Of a DNA stretch of 64,000 nucleotides, positions 53,660-63,954 are shown piece after piece. A program made the position numbers and the translations under genes. The notes beneath the pieces were generated by a model, which was given only the letters and a program-made list of their open reading frames with translations, had not been told where the DNA came from and did not search any database. How positions within the stretch are numbered: position 1 is the stretch's first letter; every line of letters begins with the position of its first letter. Source of the DNA: Chromobacterium sp. IIBBL 290-4 (GTDB lineage Bacteria; Pseudomonadota; Gammaproteobacteria; Burkholderiales; Chromobacteriaceae); contig NZ_CP100128.1 of assembly GCF_024207115.1 (NCBI RefSeq), positions 4,154,001 to 4,218,000 of the forward strand, given 5' to 3'.

Positions 53660-53791
53660 TGCACGCTCTATTAGTCTGGTTTTATGGATAGTGTAATCGG
53701 TTTGGCGCTGTTTATCCCGATCTTATCCGGCAATACACTGCGAAGCATCCAAGCCCGCCGCGCTTCGCGGTCAATCAAACGGAGATGTGAA

Positions 53792-54550
53792 ATGAGCCAA
53801 TCCCAATTCGCCGGTCAAGTCGCGCTTATCGTCGGCGCTTCGCGCAATATGGGCCGCGCCTTCGCCGAAGCGCTGGCCGCCGAAGGCGCCGCCGTCGCCA
53901 TCCACTACAACAGCGCCAGCTCCCGCGCCGGAGCGGAAGACGCTGCCGCCCAGATCAATGCGGCGGGCGGCCAAGCCTTCGCCGTCCAGGCCGACATCAC
54001 CAAAGTCGCGGAAGTGCGCCGCCTGTTCGACGCTGTGGAAGATCGCTTCGGCCATCTGGACATCCTGATCAACACCGCCGGCATGATGGTGAAGAAGCCG
54101 GTGACAGAAATCAGCGAGGAAGAATTCGACGCCATCATCGCGCTCAACACCAAGGCGGCGTTCTTCTGCCTGCAAGAAGCGGGCCGCCGCGTGCGCGACA
54201 ACGGCCGCATTCTCAGCATCGGCACCTCGCTGCTGGCCGCCACCACCGGTTATTACGGCGCATACGCCGGCAGCAAGGCCCCGCTGGAAGACTTTACCCG
54301 CGCGCTGGCCAAGGAAATCGGCCATCGCGGCGTGACGGTCAATGTCGTCGCGCCCGGCCCGATGGACACTGAGTTCTTCTATTCTGTGGAAACGCCGGAA
54401 ACCGTGGCCTACCTGAAGTCCGCCAGCATCAGCGGCGAGCTGGGCCAAGTCTCCGATCTGGTGCCGCTGGTGAAGCATCTGGTCTCGCCGGAAAACCGCT
54501 GGACCACCGCGCAGACGCTGTTCATCAACGGCGGCTTCGTTTCCCGTTGA
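53792..54550 (+). CDS. SDR-family oxidoreductase
   Basis: The ATG at 53792 follows GGAGATG; 252 residues. VALIVGASRNMGRAFAEALA is the cofactor loop, INTAGMM the NNAG-type motif, ILSIGTSLLAATTGYYGAYA the Ser and the start of Tyr-x-x-x-Lys (YAGSK), followed by VNVVAPGPMDTEF. All catalytic residues are present. Substrate unknown. A terminator follows and a LysR regulator diverges upstream. Confidence 0.93.
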   Translation: MSQSQFAGQVALIVGASRNMGRAFAEALAAEGAAVAIHYNSASSRAGAEDAAAQINAAGGQAFAVQADITKVAEVRRLFDAVEDRFGHLDILINTAGMMVKKPVTEISEEEFDAIIALNTKAAFFCLQEAGRRVRDNGRILSIGTSLLAATTGYYGAYAGSKAPLEDFTRALAKEIGHRGVTVNVVAPGPMDTEFFYSVETPETVAYLKSASISGELGQVSDLVPLVKHLVSPENRWTTAQTLFINGGFVSR

Positions 54551-54586
54551 GCAGCATCGCGCCAGTCGTTCTTCCCGCCGTCCAAC

Positions 54587-54610
54587 GCCGCCCATCGGGG
54601 CGGCTTTTTT
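54587..54610 (+). terminator. SDR gene terminator
   Basis: GCCGCCC and GGGCGGC pair around ATCG and lead into six T. Confidence 0.93.
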
Positions 54611-54657
54611 GCATGGCGGCGAGTAAAATGGCGGTTTTCCACTCACGCGGAAATCCC

Positions 54658-55347
54658 ATGTCCAGCATCGATATTCGACAACAACTGGCTCACCTGCCGC
54701 TATTTCACCAGCTCTCGCCAGAACAGCTGAGCGAGCTGGCCGGCCATGGCAAAACCTTGCGCGTGGACAAGGGCGAAACGCTGTTCCGGCGCGGCGATGC
54801 CTGCGACGGCATGTATGCGGTGGTGTACGGCAAGGTGAAGCTGACGCTGATGTCGCCGCAGGGCGTGGAAAAAGTGATGGAAATCATCCATCCGGGGCAG
54901 AGCTTCGCCGAAGCGGTGATGTTTCTCGGCAAACCCATGCCGGTGGAAGCGCAAACGCTGGAAGATAGCTTATTGCTGCATATCGGCGCCGCCGGCATTT
55001 TCCAGATCCTGGCCGCGGATCCGAACTTCGCCCGCAATATGCTGGCCGGCATGTCGATGCGGCTGCACGGCATGGTGCGCGATGTGGAGCGCTACTCTTT
55101 GGAAAGCGCGCTGCAAAGAGTGATCGGCTATCTGCTGCAACAATTGGACGCCGGCGCGGACCAGCCCGCCACCCTGACGCTGGAGGCCAATAAAAACCTG
55201 ATCGCCTCCCGCCTGAACCTGACGCCGGAAACCTTCTCCCGCGTCTTGCAGCAACTGGCCAAAGCCGGCTTGGCGGAGGTGAATGGACGGGAAATCCGCC
55301 TATCCGACCCAGCGGCCCTATCCCGTTATGGCCTGGATGCAGGCTGA
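54658..55347 (+). CDS. Crp/Fnr-family regulator, Dnr-like
   Basis: The ATG at 54658 (MSSIDIRQQLAHLPLFHQLS) gives 229 residues. A cyclic-nucleotide-like sensor domain (RRGDACDGMYAVVYGKVKLT) is followed by a winged helix. The N-terminal cysteine cluster of true FNR/ANR is missing, so an oxygen-sensing iron-sulfur cluster is unlikely; a haem/NO-sensing Dnr type fits better. The recognition helix NLTPETFSRVLQQLAKAGL has the E-x-x-SR contacts that read TTGAT half-sites, and a TTGAT-N4-ATCAT box lies before the nearby nnrS operon. Its 3' end overlaps the converging membrane-protein gene by 22 bases. Confidence 0.85.
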   Translation: MSSIDIRQQLAHLPLFHQLSPEQLSELAGHGKTLRVDKGETLFRRGDACDGMYAVVYGKVKLTLMSPQGVEKVMEIIHPGQSFAEAVMFLGKPMPVEAQTLEDSLLLHIGAAGIFQILAADPNFARNMLAGMSMRLHGMVRDVERYSLESALQRVIGYLLQQLDAGADQPATLTLEANKNLIASRLNLTPETFSRVLQQLAKAGLAEVNGREIRLSDPAALSRYGLDAG

Positions 55348-56615
55348 CCAGCAGCCCGCGCGTTCAACTCGCGCAGACAGGTTCGATAGCGCAGCACTGA
55401 GCCGAGTGCGCAAGCCAGCCACAGCAAACTCAGGACAGACAAGGCTGCAGCCGCCATCCACAAAGGCGCCAAACCTAAAATAGCGGGCATACCCATCGAC
55501 ACCGTCGCGGCATAAGCCCAAAACAGCCGGCGCGGCGCGCTATCCGGCAACAGCTGCAGAGTGGATGGCGCGCGGCAGCCGGAGGGCGCCCGCTTTTGCA
55601 GATCCAGCCAAAACAGAAATGGCAGTATCTTGCACCACATGCCCAGCACTGCGCCGCAACCAAGGCCAAACAGCATCAGCCAGCCGCACGCCGCCGCCAG
55701 GCCCGGCCTGTCCAAACCGCATGCGCCAGCCATGGCCAACAACAAAGCGCCGGCCAGGCAAATCATGGCGCCCAGCCAGAATCGCCGCCCAGCGTCTTGA
55801 GGGCGACGGCTTTTTCTCAGCAAACTCAAAGTCAAGCCAGCAAAGACGAGTGCGATGGCAATCGGCCCGATCAAGCCCCACACAGGCAGATCATTCGCCA
55901 AGCAGGCGACGGCAATCGCAAGCGCGGCCAGCCAAGCCTTGCCGCCCAGGCGCAACCAGCCTGCCGGATAGGCCGGCGTGATCTGAAACATCGGCACTAC
56001 CGTTGCCGCCACCGCCATGATCAAGCCCAAAAGCCAGCCGCCGGCGGCAAATATCGCATGCGCGTCCAGCAGAATTTTCCACGGCAGAGCCCAGCCTCTC
56101 GCCAACACGCCCAGTAACAGCAGCGCCAACAGCACGGCCAGCAGCAATGCCGACAAGGCCAGGGCCGCGCCTTGAGTGCTAGCGTCGCGGGCGACGCTGC
56201 GAGCGATGCCGTAGAGGCCGCAAGCCGCGAAAGCCAGCAGCATGCTACCGAGCAGTCCGCCGGCAAGAATGAGGCCGAAAGGGGGAAATCCGGCCAGGAA
56301 CGAACCGGCCAGCGCGGCAGCGCCTATCTGCAGCCCCCAAAAACCAAGCGTTCTCCATATTGCGGCGCGCGGATAATGCATGCCTGCCACTACGGCGAGA
56401 ATTTGCAGCAAGGCGCCGCACATGGCATTGCCCAATACCCCTAGCGCCAAAGCATGCGTCGCCGCCAGCGCCGCGGGATCGAAACGATCCAAGGCGCCTT
56501 CTCCCGCAGCCCGCAGACAAAGGCCAGTAAGCAGCAGCCAGCAAGGCGCGGCGAGCAAAAACGGCAAAGGCAGGCCAAGCGGCGGCGCGCGATCATAGGA
56601 GGGCCAGGCTTGCAT
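55326..56615 (-). CDS. Multi-pass membrane protein of the NO-response operon
   Basis: 429 residues with about twelve helices (LLAAPCWLLLTGLCLRAAGE, ATHALALGVLGNAMCGALLQ, WLLGLIMAVAATVVPMFQIT). Conserved His in helix openings recalls NnrS and haem-copper oxidase subunit I-like proteins, but I cannot name the family. Its ATG shares a base with the stop of the DUF2249 gene. Operon context (nnrS, hemerythrin, DUF2249) ties it to denitrification or nitric oxide handling. Confidence 0.75.
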   Translation of the reverse strand: MQAWPSYDRAPPLGLPLPFLLAAPCWLLLTGLCLRAAGEGALDRFDPAALAATHALALGVLGNAMCGALLQILAVVAGMHYPRAAIWRTLGFWGLQIGAAALAGSFLAGFPPFGLILAGGLLGSMLLAFAACGLYGIARSVARDASTQGAALALSALLLAVLLALLLLGVLARGWALPWKILLDAHAIFAAGGWLLGLIMAVAATVVPMFQITPAYPAGWLRLGGKAWLAALAIAVACLANDLPVWGLIGPIAIALVFAGLTLSLLRKSRRPQDAGRRFWLGAMICLAGALLLAMAGACGLDRPGLAAACGWLMLFGLGCGAVLGMWCKILPFLFWLDLQKRAPSGCRAPSTLQLLPDSAPRRLFWAYAATVSMGMPAILGLAPLWMAAAALSVLSLLWLACALGSVLRYRTCLRELNARAAGQPASRP

Positions 56616-56827
56616 CAGCTTCGTTCCAGCGTCAGCAATACGCCGCCGTCACCGCTCAGTTCGCAGCGGAAACCCAAGCCTCCGTACTCTTCCAGCAAAG
56701 GCAACAGCGGCGCAGGATAATGCGGCAGCAAGAAGCTCTCCGACTCGCCAAGCCCCAACTCCGCCGCCCGCGTCAGAATGCGCTCCATGGGCTCGGGCGG
56801 CGGCAGATGGCGCAGGTCAATGGGCAT
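56615..56827 (-). CDS. DUF2249 small protein
   Basis: 70 residues beginning MPIDLRHLPPPEPMERILTR; the LPPPEPMERIL opening and FLLPHYPAPLLPLLEEYG are typical of DUF2249 proteins, small TusA-like domains found beside hemerythrin and NnrS genes. It overlaps the hemerythrin stop by 11 bases and the next start by one. Confidence 0.85.
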   Translation of the reverse strand: MPIDLRHLPPPEPMERILTRAAELGLGESESFLLPHYPAPLLPLLEEYGGLGFRCELSGDGGVLLTLERS

Positions 56828-57254
56828 GGCAGACCCTCCACTCCGGCCAGCTTTGCAGGCCGGCTATCATCTGTTCGCACATGGGATAGAGGATGTTTTC
56901 TTCCTTCATATTGTGCTGTTGCGCCAAGATCAGCAGCGTGTCGGCCACGCCGAGGAAGCCGGCGCCGTCGCGCGCCGCCAGCGCTTGCGCCATATCGGCG
57001 AGCAAGGCCTTCATCTGCTCATGTTCGGCGCGCATCACCGCCGTCGGACCGCTGCGGATGCCGCTAGCTTCTTCGAAAGCGGGAAACAAACGCCGCTCCT
57101 CCAGTTCAAAATGGCCTTCCATCTCCTGCCGCAAGGCCGCGAATGCGCCTGCGGCAGCCGGCCAATCTTGTTTGCGGGCGGCCTGCTCGGCATCGGCGAA
57201 GCGCGCGTCGCAGTCGCGGTGTTGCTGGATCAAAGTTTCGGCAGCTTGCATCAT
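56817..57254 (-). CDS. Hemerythrin-domain protein
   Basis: The start is the double ATG at 57252-57254 after AGGTGACG; a much longer open frame upstream is a shadow of nnrS. The 145 residues carry the di-iron ligand pattern: LIQQHRDCDARF, EMEGHFELEERRLFPAF, MRAEHEQMKALLADM and LAQQHNMKEENILYPM. Such proteins bind O2 or NO and resemble YtfE/RIC-like or NorA proteins. The genes on either side support a role in nitric oxide buffering or iron-sulfur repair. Confidence 0.9.
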   Translation of the reverse strand: MMQAAETLIQQHRDCDARFADAEQAARKQDWPAAAGAFAALRQEMEGHFELEERRLFPAFEEASGIRSGPTAVMRAEHEQMKALLADMAQALAARDGAGFLGVADTLLILAQQHNMKEENILYPMCEQMIAGLQSWPEWRVCHAH

Positions 57255-57277
57255 CGTCACCTGTCTCAAGAAAATTC

Positions 57278-58465
57278 TCAGCCTGGCTTGCCATCCGAAC
57301 GCGGCAGCAAATAAACCGGCAGGAAGCGGCCGCCCCACAGCGTCGCGGCCAACAACCAGCCGATTGACGCCGCCGCGTACAGGCCGCCGCGCCAATGCGC
57401 CGGCAGGCAATCCGCCAGCACGCGCGCCAGGGCTAGCGCATGCGCCGCCAGATACAGCCGCCACAGCCAGGGCGCGGCCTGCAGAGGGCGCCCGGAGTGC
57501 CCCAGGCTGACGCGAGACACAAAGGCGATCACCATGGTGAGGAAGAAACCGACCGTAACGGCATGCAAGGGCGCCCAGGCCAGCCCGCCAAACACCCCTT
57601 GCCAGGCGAATAGCGCGAATCCCGCCGCGAGCCAGGCGAAGGACAAATGCAGCATGGCCAACAGCCTGACCTGAAGCGAGGCGCACAGCCCCCATCGCCA
57701 GCTGATATAGGCGAACAGAACCGCCATGAGAGCGTCGAGCGGCCATGACGGCGCATCGGCCATGCTCAGCGCGCCATGCGCCCAAGAGCCGCCGACCATC
57801 GCCGCCAGCAGCCACCAAGGGCGCCAGGCTTGATAGGGCGCGACGGCGTTGGCGGTGAAGAAAGGCAGCATGCGATGGCAAACCGTCAGGAAAACCGGCA
57901 GCAAAAAGCCCCACAAAGCCAGATCGCGCATCCACAGCCAGCCGCGCGCGTCTCCCGTCAGCAGCCAGAAGCCCGCGCAAGCCAAGGCGGCGACTCCGGC
58001 AAGCAGCGCGGCCAGCACCGTCAGCGCATGGCGGCGCTCCATCGCCCGGCTCTGCCAGATCAGCCGCGCAAACGCGACGGCTAAACCGGCGAAGCCAAAG
58101 CTATAGACCAGCCAGCCCGAGAGCAGCCACCTGCCGCCGCAGGCCGCGCCGGCAGCGAATAGCGCGATGCCGCTCAGAATCAGCACTGGGATGGACAGAT
58201 ACAGCAGCACGCCGGGCGGCGGCGCGTTAAGCCAGCGCGGACCGGCGGTGAGCAAGAAGCCGGTCATGAACAAGGGAAAGAAGCCGAACAGCATCAGGAA
58301 GCCATGCGCTTGAAAAGCCGGCATCGCCAATGGCAAGCCGCCGCCTGACAGCCTGGCCAGCATCTCGCCGCTCCAGCCTGCCAATAGCAGGATCGACAGC
58401 AAAACACCCGGCAGGAATGCAATGCGATGCGGGGCGGCGAACACAGAAAAAACAGGTTTAGGCAT
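57278..58465 (-). CDS. nnrS: NnrS-family haem membrane protein
   Basis: The ATG at 58465 (MPKPVFSVFAAPHRIAFLPG) has GGAG upstream; 395 residues with about twelve helices. PHRIAFLPG near the start, AHGFLMLFGFFPLFMTGFLL and LHAVTVGFFLTMVIAFVSRV with their His residues are NnrS landmarks. NnrS is a haem- and copper-containing membrane protein that helps cells survive nitric oxide. It leads the four-gene operon and has an FNR-type box 57 bases upstream. Confidence 0.93.
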   Translation of the reverse strand: MPKPVFSVFAAPHRIAFLPGVLLSILLLAGWSGEMLARLSGGGLPLAMPAFQAHGFLMLFGFFPLFMTGFLLTAGPRWLNAPPPGVLLYLSIPVLILSGIALFAAGAACGGRWLLSGWLVYSFGFAGLAVAFARLIWQSRAMERRHALTVLAALLAGVAALACAGFWLLTGDARGWLWMRDLALWGFLLPVFLTVCHRMLPFFTANAVAPYQAWRPWWLLAAMVGGSWAHGALSMADAPSWPLDALMAVLFAYISWRWGLCASLQVRLLAMLHLSFAWLAAGFALFAWQGVFGGLAWAPLHAVTVGFFLTMVIAFVSRVSLGHSGRPLQAAPWLWRLYLAAHALALARVLADCLPAHWRGGLYAAASIGWLLAATLWGGRFLPVYLLPRSDGKPG

Positions 58466-58521
58466 GACGCGCTCCGGTAGAGAAACGCCGCCAGTATCCC
58501 GGCGCGAAGGCGTCATCGAGA

Positions 58522-58535
58522 ATGATTTGAATCAA
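58522..58535 (-). promoter_or_regulatory. FNR/Dnr-type box upstream of nnrS
   Basis: On the minus strand TTGATTCAAATCAT matches TTGAT-N4-ATCAA at nine of ten positions. It lies 57-70 bases before the nnrS ATG, an activating distance, and the Crp/Fnr gene at 54658 has the matching recognition residues. It is also 105 bases before trpC on the other strand, where it is less likely to matter. Confidence 0.8.
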
Positions 58536-58639
58536 GGATTTCCCAAGCCTATCCCTGCCATGCCGGCCGCTTTTCCTTGCCACGAAGGGCAATGTTCTGC
58601 ATGATGGGCCATTCGTTGATGAACACAACAGAAGCCAGC

Positions 58640-59431
58640 ATGTCCGACATTCTTGACACCATCATCGCCACAAAACACCAGGAAATCGCCGCGGCCCTGG
58701 CCGTCCGTCCGCTAGCCGCCGTGCGCGCCGACGCGGAAGCCAGAGCGGATCGCCGCGACTTTATCGCCGCCATCCGCGCCAAGCACGCCCTGGGCAAAGC
58801 CGCCGTCATCTCCGAGATCAAGAAGGCCAGCCCGAGCAAGGGCGTGATCCGCCCCGATTTCCAGCCCGCCGCCATCGCCCAGAGCTATGCCGCCCACGGC
58901 GCGGCCTGCTTGTCGGTGCTGACCGACCGCCAGTATTTCCAAGGGGAGCCGAGCTTTCTGGAGGCCGCGCGCGCCGCCTGCCATCTGCCGGTGCTGCGCA
59001 AGGACTTCATGGTTGACGAATACCAGGTGTACGAAGCGCGCGCGATGGGTGCGGACTGCATCCTGCTGATCGCCGCGGCCCTGGAGCTTCCCAAGATGAA
59101 GGCGCTGGAAGCGCTGGCCCAGGAACTGGGCATGGCCGTGCTGGTGGAAGTGCATAATGAAGCCGAACTGGACGCCGCCCTGCAGCTGCGAACCGAGCTG
59201 ATCGGCGTCAACAACCGCAATCTGCGCAGCTTCGAGGTAAGCCTGACCACCACGCTGAAGCTGCTGCCGCAGATCAACAACGGCCGCATCGCCGTGACCG
59301 AGAGCGGCATCGCCACCGAAGAAGACGTTCGCCTGATGCGCAGCAGCGGCGTGCATACCTTCCTGGTGGGCGAAGCCTTCATGCGCGAGCCGGAGCCCGG
59401 CGAAGCTTTGCAACGCCTGTTTTTCGCCTGA
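58640..59431 (+). CDS. trpC: Indole-3-glycerol phosphate synthase
   Basis: The ATG at 58640 ([20 protein letters not shown]) gives 263 residues, the normal single-function size. [54 protein letters not shown] and [18 protein letters not shown] are the barrel motifs with catalytic Lys and Glu. It closes the indole ring in tryptophan synthesis. It stands alone here; trpD and trpG may lie elsewhere. Confidence 0.96.
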   Translation: MSDILDTIIATKHQEIAAALAVRPLAAVRADAEARADRRDFIAAIRAKHALGKAAVISEIKKASPSKGVIRPDFQPAAIAQSYAAHGAACLSVLTDRQYFQGEPSFLEAARAACHLPVLRKDFMVDEYQVYEARAMGADCILLIAAALELPKMKALEALAQELGMAVLVEVHNEAELDAALQLRTELIGVNNRNLRSFEVSLTTTLKLLPQINNGRIAVTESGIATEEDVRLMRSSGVHTFLVGEAFMREPEPGEALQRLFFA

Positions 59432-59450
59432 GCCCTGCCTTATTAAATTC

Positions 59451-59480
59451 AGCCCTCTCCCGTCAATGGAGAGGGCTTTT
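59451..59480. terminator. trpC terminator
   Basis: AGCCCTCTCC and GGAGAGGGCT pair around a seven-base loop and are followed by TTTTC. Confidence 0.92.
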
Positions 59481-59539
59481 CGCAGCTACCCTCCCCCATC
59501 GCCACCGCTCCAAGCCCATGATGGCGACGCCAAGCCAGA

Positions 59540-60460
59540 TCAAGGGCTGGCGGCAAATGCCGGCAAGCGCAAAGCCTCTTGCGCGTTGAAGCGTTGCGCC
59601 TGAAGCTGGGCTACCGCCTGCTGTTGCTGCTGCGCCGTCAATTGACTATTGGATGCTATCGCCGCTCGATCGCGTTTGAAGTCCGCCACCCTCGCCTGCC
59701 AAGACGCTTGCTCTTTGTCCAGCTCCGACAGGCGATCGGCCGCGGCCTGGCCCACCATGCCCGCGCGCAAGGAATACAGCGCCTGCTCGTCGCCGCCATT
59801 CTTCTGCAAAGCGGATTCCGCCTGGGCCAGCGTCAACGGTTTGATCGGCTCTTCCCGCGCTGCGCGCAGCGCGGGAGGCAACTGCCGCTCCAGCTCTGCC
59901 ACTTGTCTTTGCTTTTCCGCGGCGGATAAAGACGGATTGGCCAAGATCGCCAGCCGTTTGGCGGTGAAGTCGTCGTAGCGGTCTTCATCGCCAAACAGCC
60001 CCGCCAATTCGGCCTCATTGAAATATTGGCGCCGAACCGCCTGCGCCCGGCCAAGCCGCTGCGCCAAGTCCGTTTGCGCAGCCACGGTCATGCCGGCCAG
60101 CGATTGACGATATGCGACATAGCGGTCGAACAGATTCATCGCCTGAGACAAGGCCGCCGCTTTCAGCTTTCCCTGCAGATAACGCTGCAGTTCCGCGCGG
60201 ATGGCGGGCAAGGAATGCTCGCCCAAGGCGGCCAAGTAGTAATCGAACAAGCGCCGCAGCTCCGCGTCCACGCGGAGCGCGCCGCTGGCGGCGACGCCGA
60301 CCTGTCCGTCCGGCTGCGTGCCTTGCTGCGAGGGCGCGAAAGCGCCTCCGGCCGCTTTGGCAGGCATGGATGGGGCAAGCGGCGCGGCCGCAGGCCACAG
60401 CCACCAGGCGGACAGCGCGACGGCGCCGCCCGCCAGCAAAAAGCCGAGGGCGCGCCGCAT
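59540..60460 (-). CDS. lifO: Lipase-specific foldase (lipase chaperone)
   Basis: 306 residues with an N-terminal membrane anchor (FLLAGGAVALSAWWLWPAAA), an Ala/Pro linker, and then a helical domain: LRRLFDYYLAALGEHSLPAI holds the conserved RxxFDY-x-x-(S/A)-A/LGE motif of Lif proteins, and LDKEQASWQARVADFKRDR the C-terminal repeat. It folds the lipase in the periplasm before type II secretion. It starts two bases after the lipase stop, so the two are an operon. Confidence 0.95.
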   Translation of the reverse strand: MRRALGFLLAGGAVALSAWWLWPAAAPLAPSMPAKAAGGAFAPSQQGTQPDGQVGVAASGALRVDAELRRLFDYYLAALGEHSLPAIRAELQRYLQGKLKAAALSQAMNLFDRYVAYRQSLAGMTVAAQTDLAQRLGRAQAVRRQYFNEAELAGLFGDEDRYDDFTAKRLAILANPSLSAAEKQRQVAELERQLPPALRAAREEPIKPLTLAQAESALQKNGGDEQALYSLRAGMVGQAAADRLSELDKEQASWQARVADFKRDRAAIASNSQLTAQQQQQAVAQLQAQRFNAQEALRLPAFAASP

Positions 60461-60461
60461 C

Positions 60462-61406
<945 letters not shown>

Positions 61407-61538
61407 TTATTGAAGTCTTAGGCCGCAAGGCGGCCTTTATCGGGATAGGCCATGACATTGGATAGTGCCAGGGATAATTCAAACGTTTGTATTTGGCGAA
61501 ACGCGCGGAATTTGCATATTCCTTTTATTTCAAAGAGA

Positions 61539-61585
61539 AAGAGCCAGGCTGGCTGGGAATGGACTGTCCCAAAGCACTGGCTCTT
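61539..61585. terminator. Hairpin between lipase and ddl genes
   Basis: AAGAGCCAG pairs with CTGGCTCTT, and inside the loop TGGGA pairs with TCCCA. It lies 23 bases beyond the ddl stop on the minus strand and is followed there by T-rich sequence, so it is probably the ddl terminator. Confidence 0.6.
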
Positions 61586-61607
61586 CGGCATCCGCAAGCG
61601 AAATCAG

Positions 61608-62723
61608 TTAAGCGCGCGCGTCCGGCAGTACATAGCTGCGGCTCAAGGCCGTCTCGTCCGCGCCCTTTTCCAGCGCCAACTCGATCAACTTTGTGATCAG
61701 CGCCGGGTAGGACAGTCCCGCCGCCTGCCACAACTTGGGGTACATGCTGATATTGGTAAAGCCCGGCAGGGTGTTCAGTTCATTGATCACCACCTCGCCC
61801 TGCGCCGTCAGAAACACATCCACCCGCGCCATGCCGCTGCACTCCAATACCTGGAAAGCCTGCACCGCGATCTCGCGAATGCGTTGGCAGACGTCATCCG
61901 GAATGTCTGCCGGCACGGCCACTCGCGCGCCGTGCTCATTCAGATATTTGGTGTCGTAGCCGTAGAACTCGTCATTGAGCACGATTTCGCCGCAAGCGCT
62001 GGCCTGCGGATCAGCATTGCCCAGCACCGCGCATTCGATTTCGCGGCCGACGATGGCTTGCTCGACCAACACTTTGTTGTCGTAGCGGAAAGCTTCGGCC
62101 AGAGCGGCTTCAAATTCCTGCTCGCTCCGCGCCTTTCCCACGCCCACCGACGAGCCCTGATTGGCTGGTTTGACGAATAAGGGCAAACCCAATTGAGCGA
62201 CAATCTCGGCATAGGAGATTTTCGCGGCCCGGGCGCGTGTCAGCGTCACAAACGGCGCGACCTTGAGCCCGGCATCGCGCAGCAAGCGCTTGGCCACGTC
62301 CTTGTCCATGCAGATGGCCGAACCCAGCACGCCGGCGCCGACAAAGGGGATATTGGCCATGCGCAGCAAGCCCTGCAGCGAGCCATCCTCGCCCAGCGTG
62401 CCGTGCACGATGGGAAATGCCACATCGATCTGGCCCAAGGGGTGCGCGTCGGCCGCTTTCACCAGTTGGCCATGCCGCTGGCCCGGCACCATGGCCAGTC
62501 CCTCGCCCGACTGGCGCAGCGCGATGCGCGCCGGATCGTCGGCATGCTGCAGGAAACTGGAGGGCTGATTGACATGCCAATGGCCCTGCTTGTCCACGCC
62601 TATCAGCGTGACCTCGAACTTATCGCCGTCTATCGCATCCAGAATGTTTCGCGCCGACTGCAGCGAAACCTCGTGCTCTGATGACTGGCCGCCAAAAATC
62701 AAACCTACCCGGATTTTGCTCAT
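61608..62723 (-). CDS. ddl: D-alanine--D-alanine ligase (DdlA type)
   Basis: 371 residues. [20 protein letters not shown] opens the protein, [20 protein letters not shown] and [20 protein letters not shown] are the ATP-grasp binding parts, and [19 protein letters not shown] the metal and substrate motif. The VGAGVLGS... layout and length place it with the longer DdlA/VanA-like group. It joins two D-alanines for peptidoglycan precursors in the cytoplasm. It is outside a dcw cluster, so a DdlB may exist as well. Confidence 0.95.
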   Translation of the reverse strand: MSKIRVGLIFGGQSSEHEVSLQSARNILDAIDGDKFEVTLIGVDKQGHWHVNQPSSFLQHADDPARIALRQSGEGLAMVPGQRHGQLVKAADAHPLGQIDVAFPIVHGTLGEDGSLQGLLRMANIPFVGAGVLGSAICMDKDVAKRLLRDAGLKVAPFVTLTRARAAKISYAEIVAQLGLPLFVKPANQGSSVGVGKARSEQEFEAALAEAFRYDNKVLVEQAIVGREIECAVLGNADPQASACGEIVLNDEFYGYDTKYLNEHGARVAVPADIPDDVCQRIREIAVQAFQVLECSGMARVDVFLTAQGEVVINELNTLPGFTNISMYPKLWQAAGLSYPALITKLIELALEKGADETALSRSYVLPDARA

Positions 62724-62862
62724 TGCATTTCAGCGTGAAAGTGGGAGCGGCTATGATATTGCAATAGCGCATCCCGGGCGAGCGCCTGGCGTGGGAGAGC
62801 CAAACGATGGGCTGTCGTTTTTCTTCCCCGCGACACACCAGCTTGTTGTACCCTAGCCGCCT

Positions 62863-63954
62863 TTGACCACGCCGCCTGCCGGCCTCTCCCCGCTTCAGAC
62901 TCTCATGCGCATCCTGGATCTTCACCAAGCTCTTGCCGACATCGGCGCCCGTTCCTGTCATATAGGCCGCATCCAGCGCGCCTGGCTAAAGGGTTTGCCC
63001 CTGGATGCAGGCACCAAGCACCAGAAAAGCGAAGACTATTTCCCGCTGTCGGTGCGGCAAGGCTTGCCGCCCATCGCCGCGCGGGTTGACGGTTTGGCGC
63101 GCGTCCACACCAGCCATCCCGGCGCGGATGGCTCGCTCAGGCTACTGGTGGAGTTGAGCGACGGCCAGATGGTGGAAAGCGTTTTGTTGCCGCGCGATGG
63201 CCTATGCGTCTCCAGCCAGGTGGGCTGCGCGGTAGGCTGCACCTTTTGCATGACCGGCAAAACCGGCCTGCTGCGCCAGGTGGGCAGTGCCGAAATCGTG
63301 GCCCAGGTGGCGCTGGCCCGCCGCATCCGCCCTGTCAAAAAAGTCGTTTTCATGGGCATGGGCGAACCAGCCCACAATCTGGACAATGTGCTGGAGGCGA
63401 TTGAGCTGCTGGGAACGGATGGCAATATCGGGCACAAGAATCTGGTGTTCTCCACGGTTGGCGATCCGCGGGTGTTCGAGCGGCTGCCGCAAATGGCCGT
63501 CAAGCCGGCGCTGGCTCTGTCGCTGCATACCAGCCGCGCCGATTTGCGCGAGCAATTGCTGCCGCGGGCGCCCAAAATCGCGCCGGCCGAGCTGGTGGCG
63601 CTGGGCGAGGCCTACGCCCGGCGCGTGGGCTACCCCATTCAATACCAATGGACCTTGCTGGCCGGCGTCAACGACAGTCTGGAGGAATTGGACGCGGCCA
63701 TCGGCTTGCTGAAAGGCAAATACGGCGTGCTCAATATCATTCCGTACAACAGCGTCGAGGGCGACCACTATCAGCGGCCCACGCCGGAGCGCGTCGAGTT
63801 CATCAAGCGCTATCTGCACGGCAAGGGCGTGCTGACCAAGGTGCGGGACTCCGCCGGGCAAGACGTGGACGGCGGTTGCGGACAGCTGCGGGCGCGCGCT
63901 GCCGACAAAATAGACATCAGCAGGATCCAGCGCCGCGCTCAAGGCAAAACCTGA
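62863..63954 (+). CDS. Radical-SAM protein of the RlmN/Cfr family
   Basis: Up to 363 residues; the ATG at 62905 (MRILDLHQALADIGARSCHI) is a likely alternative start. CAVGCTFCMTGKTGL binds the [4Fe-4S] cluster through Cys122/126/129; VVFMGMGEPAHNLDNVLEAI and LALSLHTSRADLREQLLPRA are family motifs, and VRDSAGQDVDGGCGQLRA holds the C-terminal Cys that forms the methyl-transfer intermediate. Both cysteines needed for RlmN/Cfr chemistry are present. The N-terminal region is shorter than in canonical RlmN, and the neighbourhood lacks the usual ndk/pilF/ispG partners, so it may be a second, divergent member. The target nucleotide is unknown. Confidence 0.85.
   Translation: MTTPPAGLSPLQTLMRILDLHQALADIGARSCHIGRIQRAWLKGLPLDAGTKHQKSEDYFPLSVRQGLPPIAARVDGLARVHTSHPGADGSLRLLVELSDGQMVESVLLPRDGLCVSSQVGCAVGCTFCMTGKTGLLRQVGSAEIVAQVALARRIRPVKKVVFMGMGEPAHNLDNVLEAIELLGTDGNIGHKNLVFSTVGDPRVFERLPQMAVKPALALSLHTSRADLREQLLPRAPKIAPAELVALGEAYARRVGYPIQYQWTLLAGVNDSLEELDAAIGLLKGKYGVLNIIPYNSVEGDHYQRPTPERVEFIKRYLHGKGVLTKVRDSAGQDVDGGCGQLRARAADKIDISRIQRRAQGKT

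Noticed and set aside
57255..57980. Long upstream extension of the hemerythrin ORF
   Set aside because: It is the shadow of nnrS; the hemerythrin start with its own ribosome binding site is at 57254.
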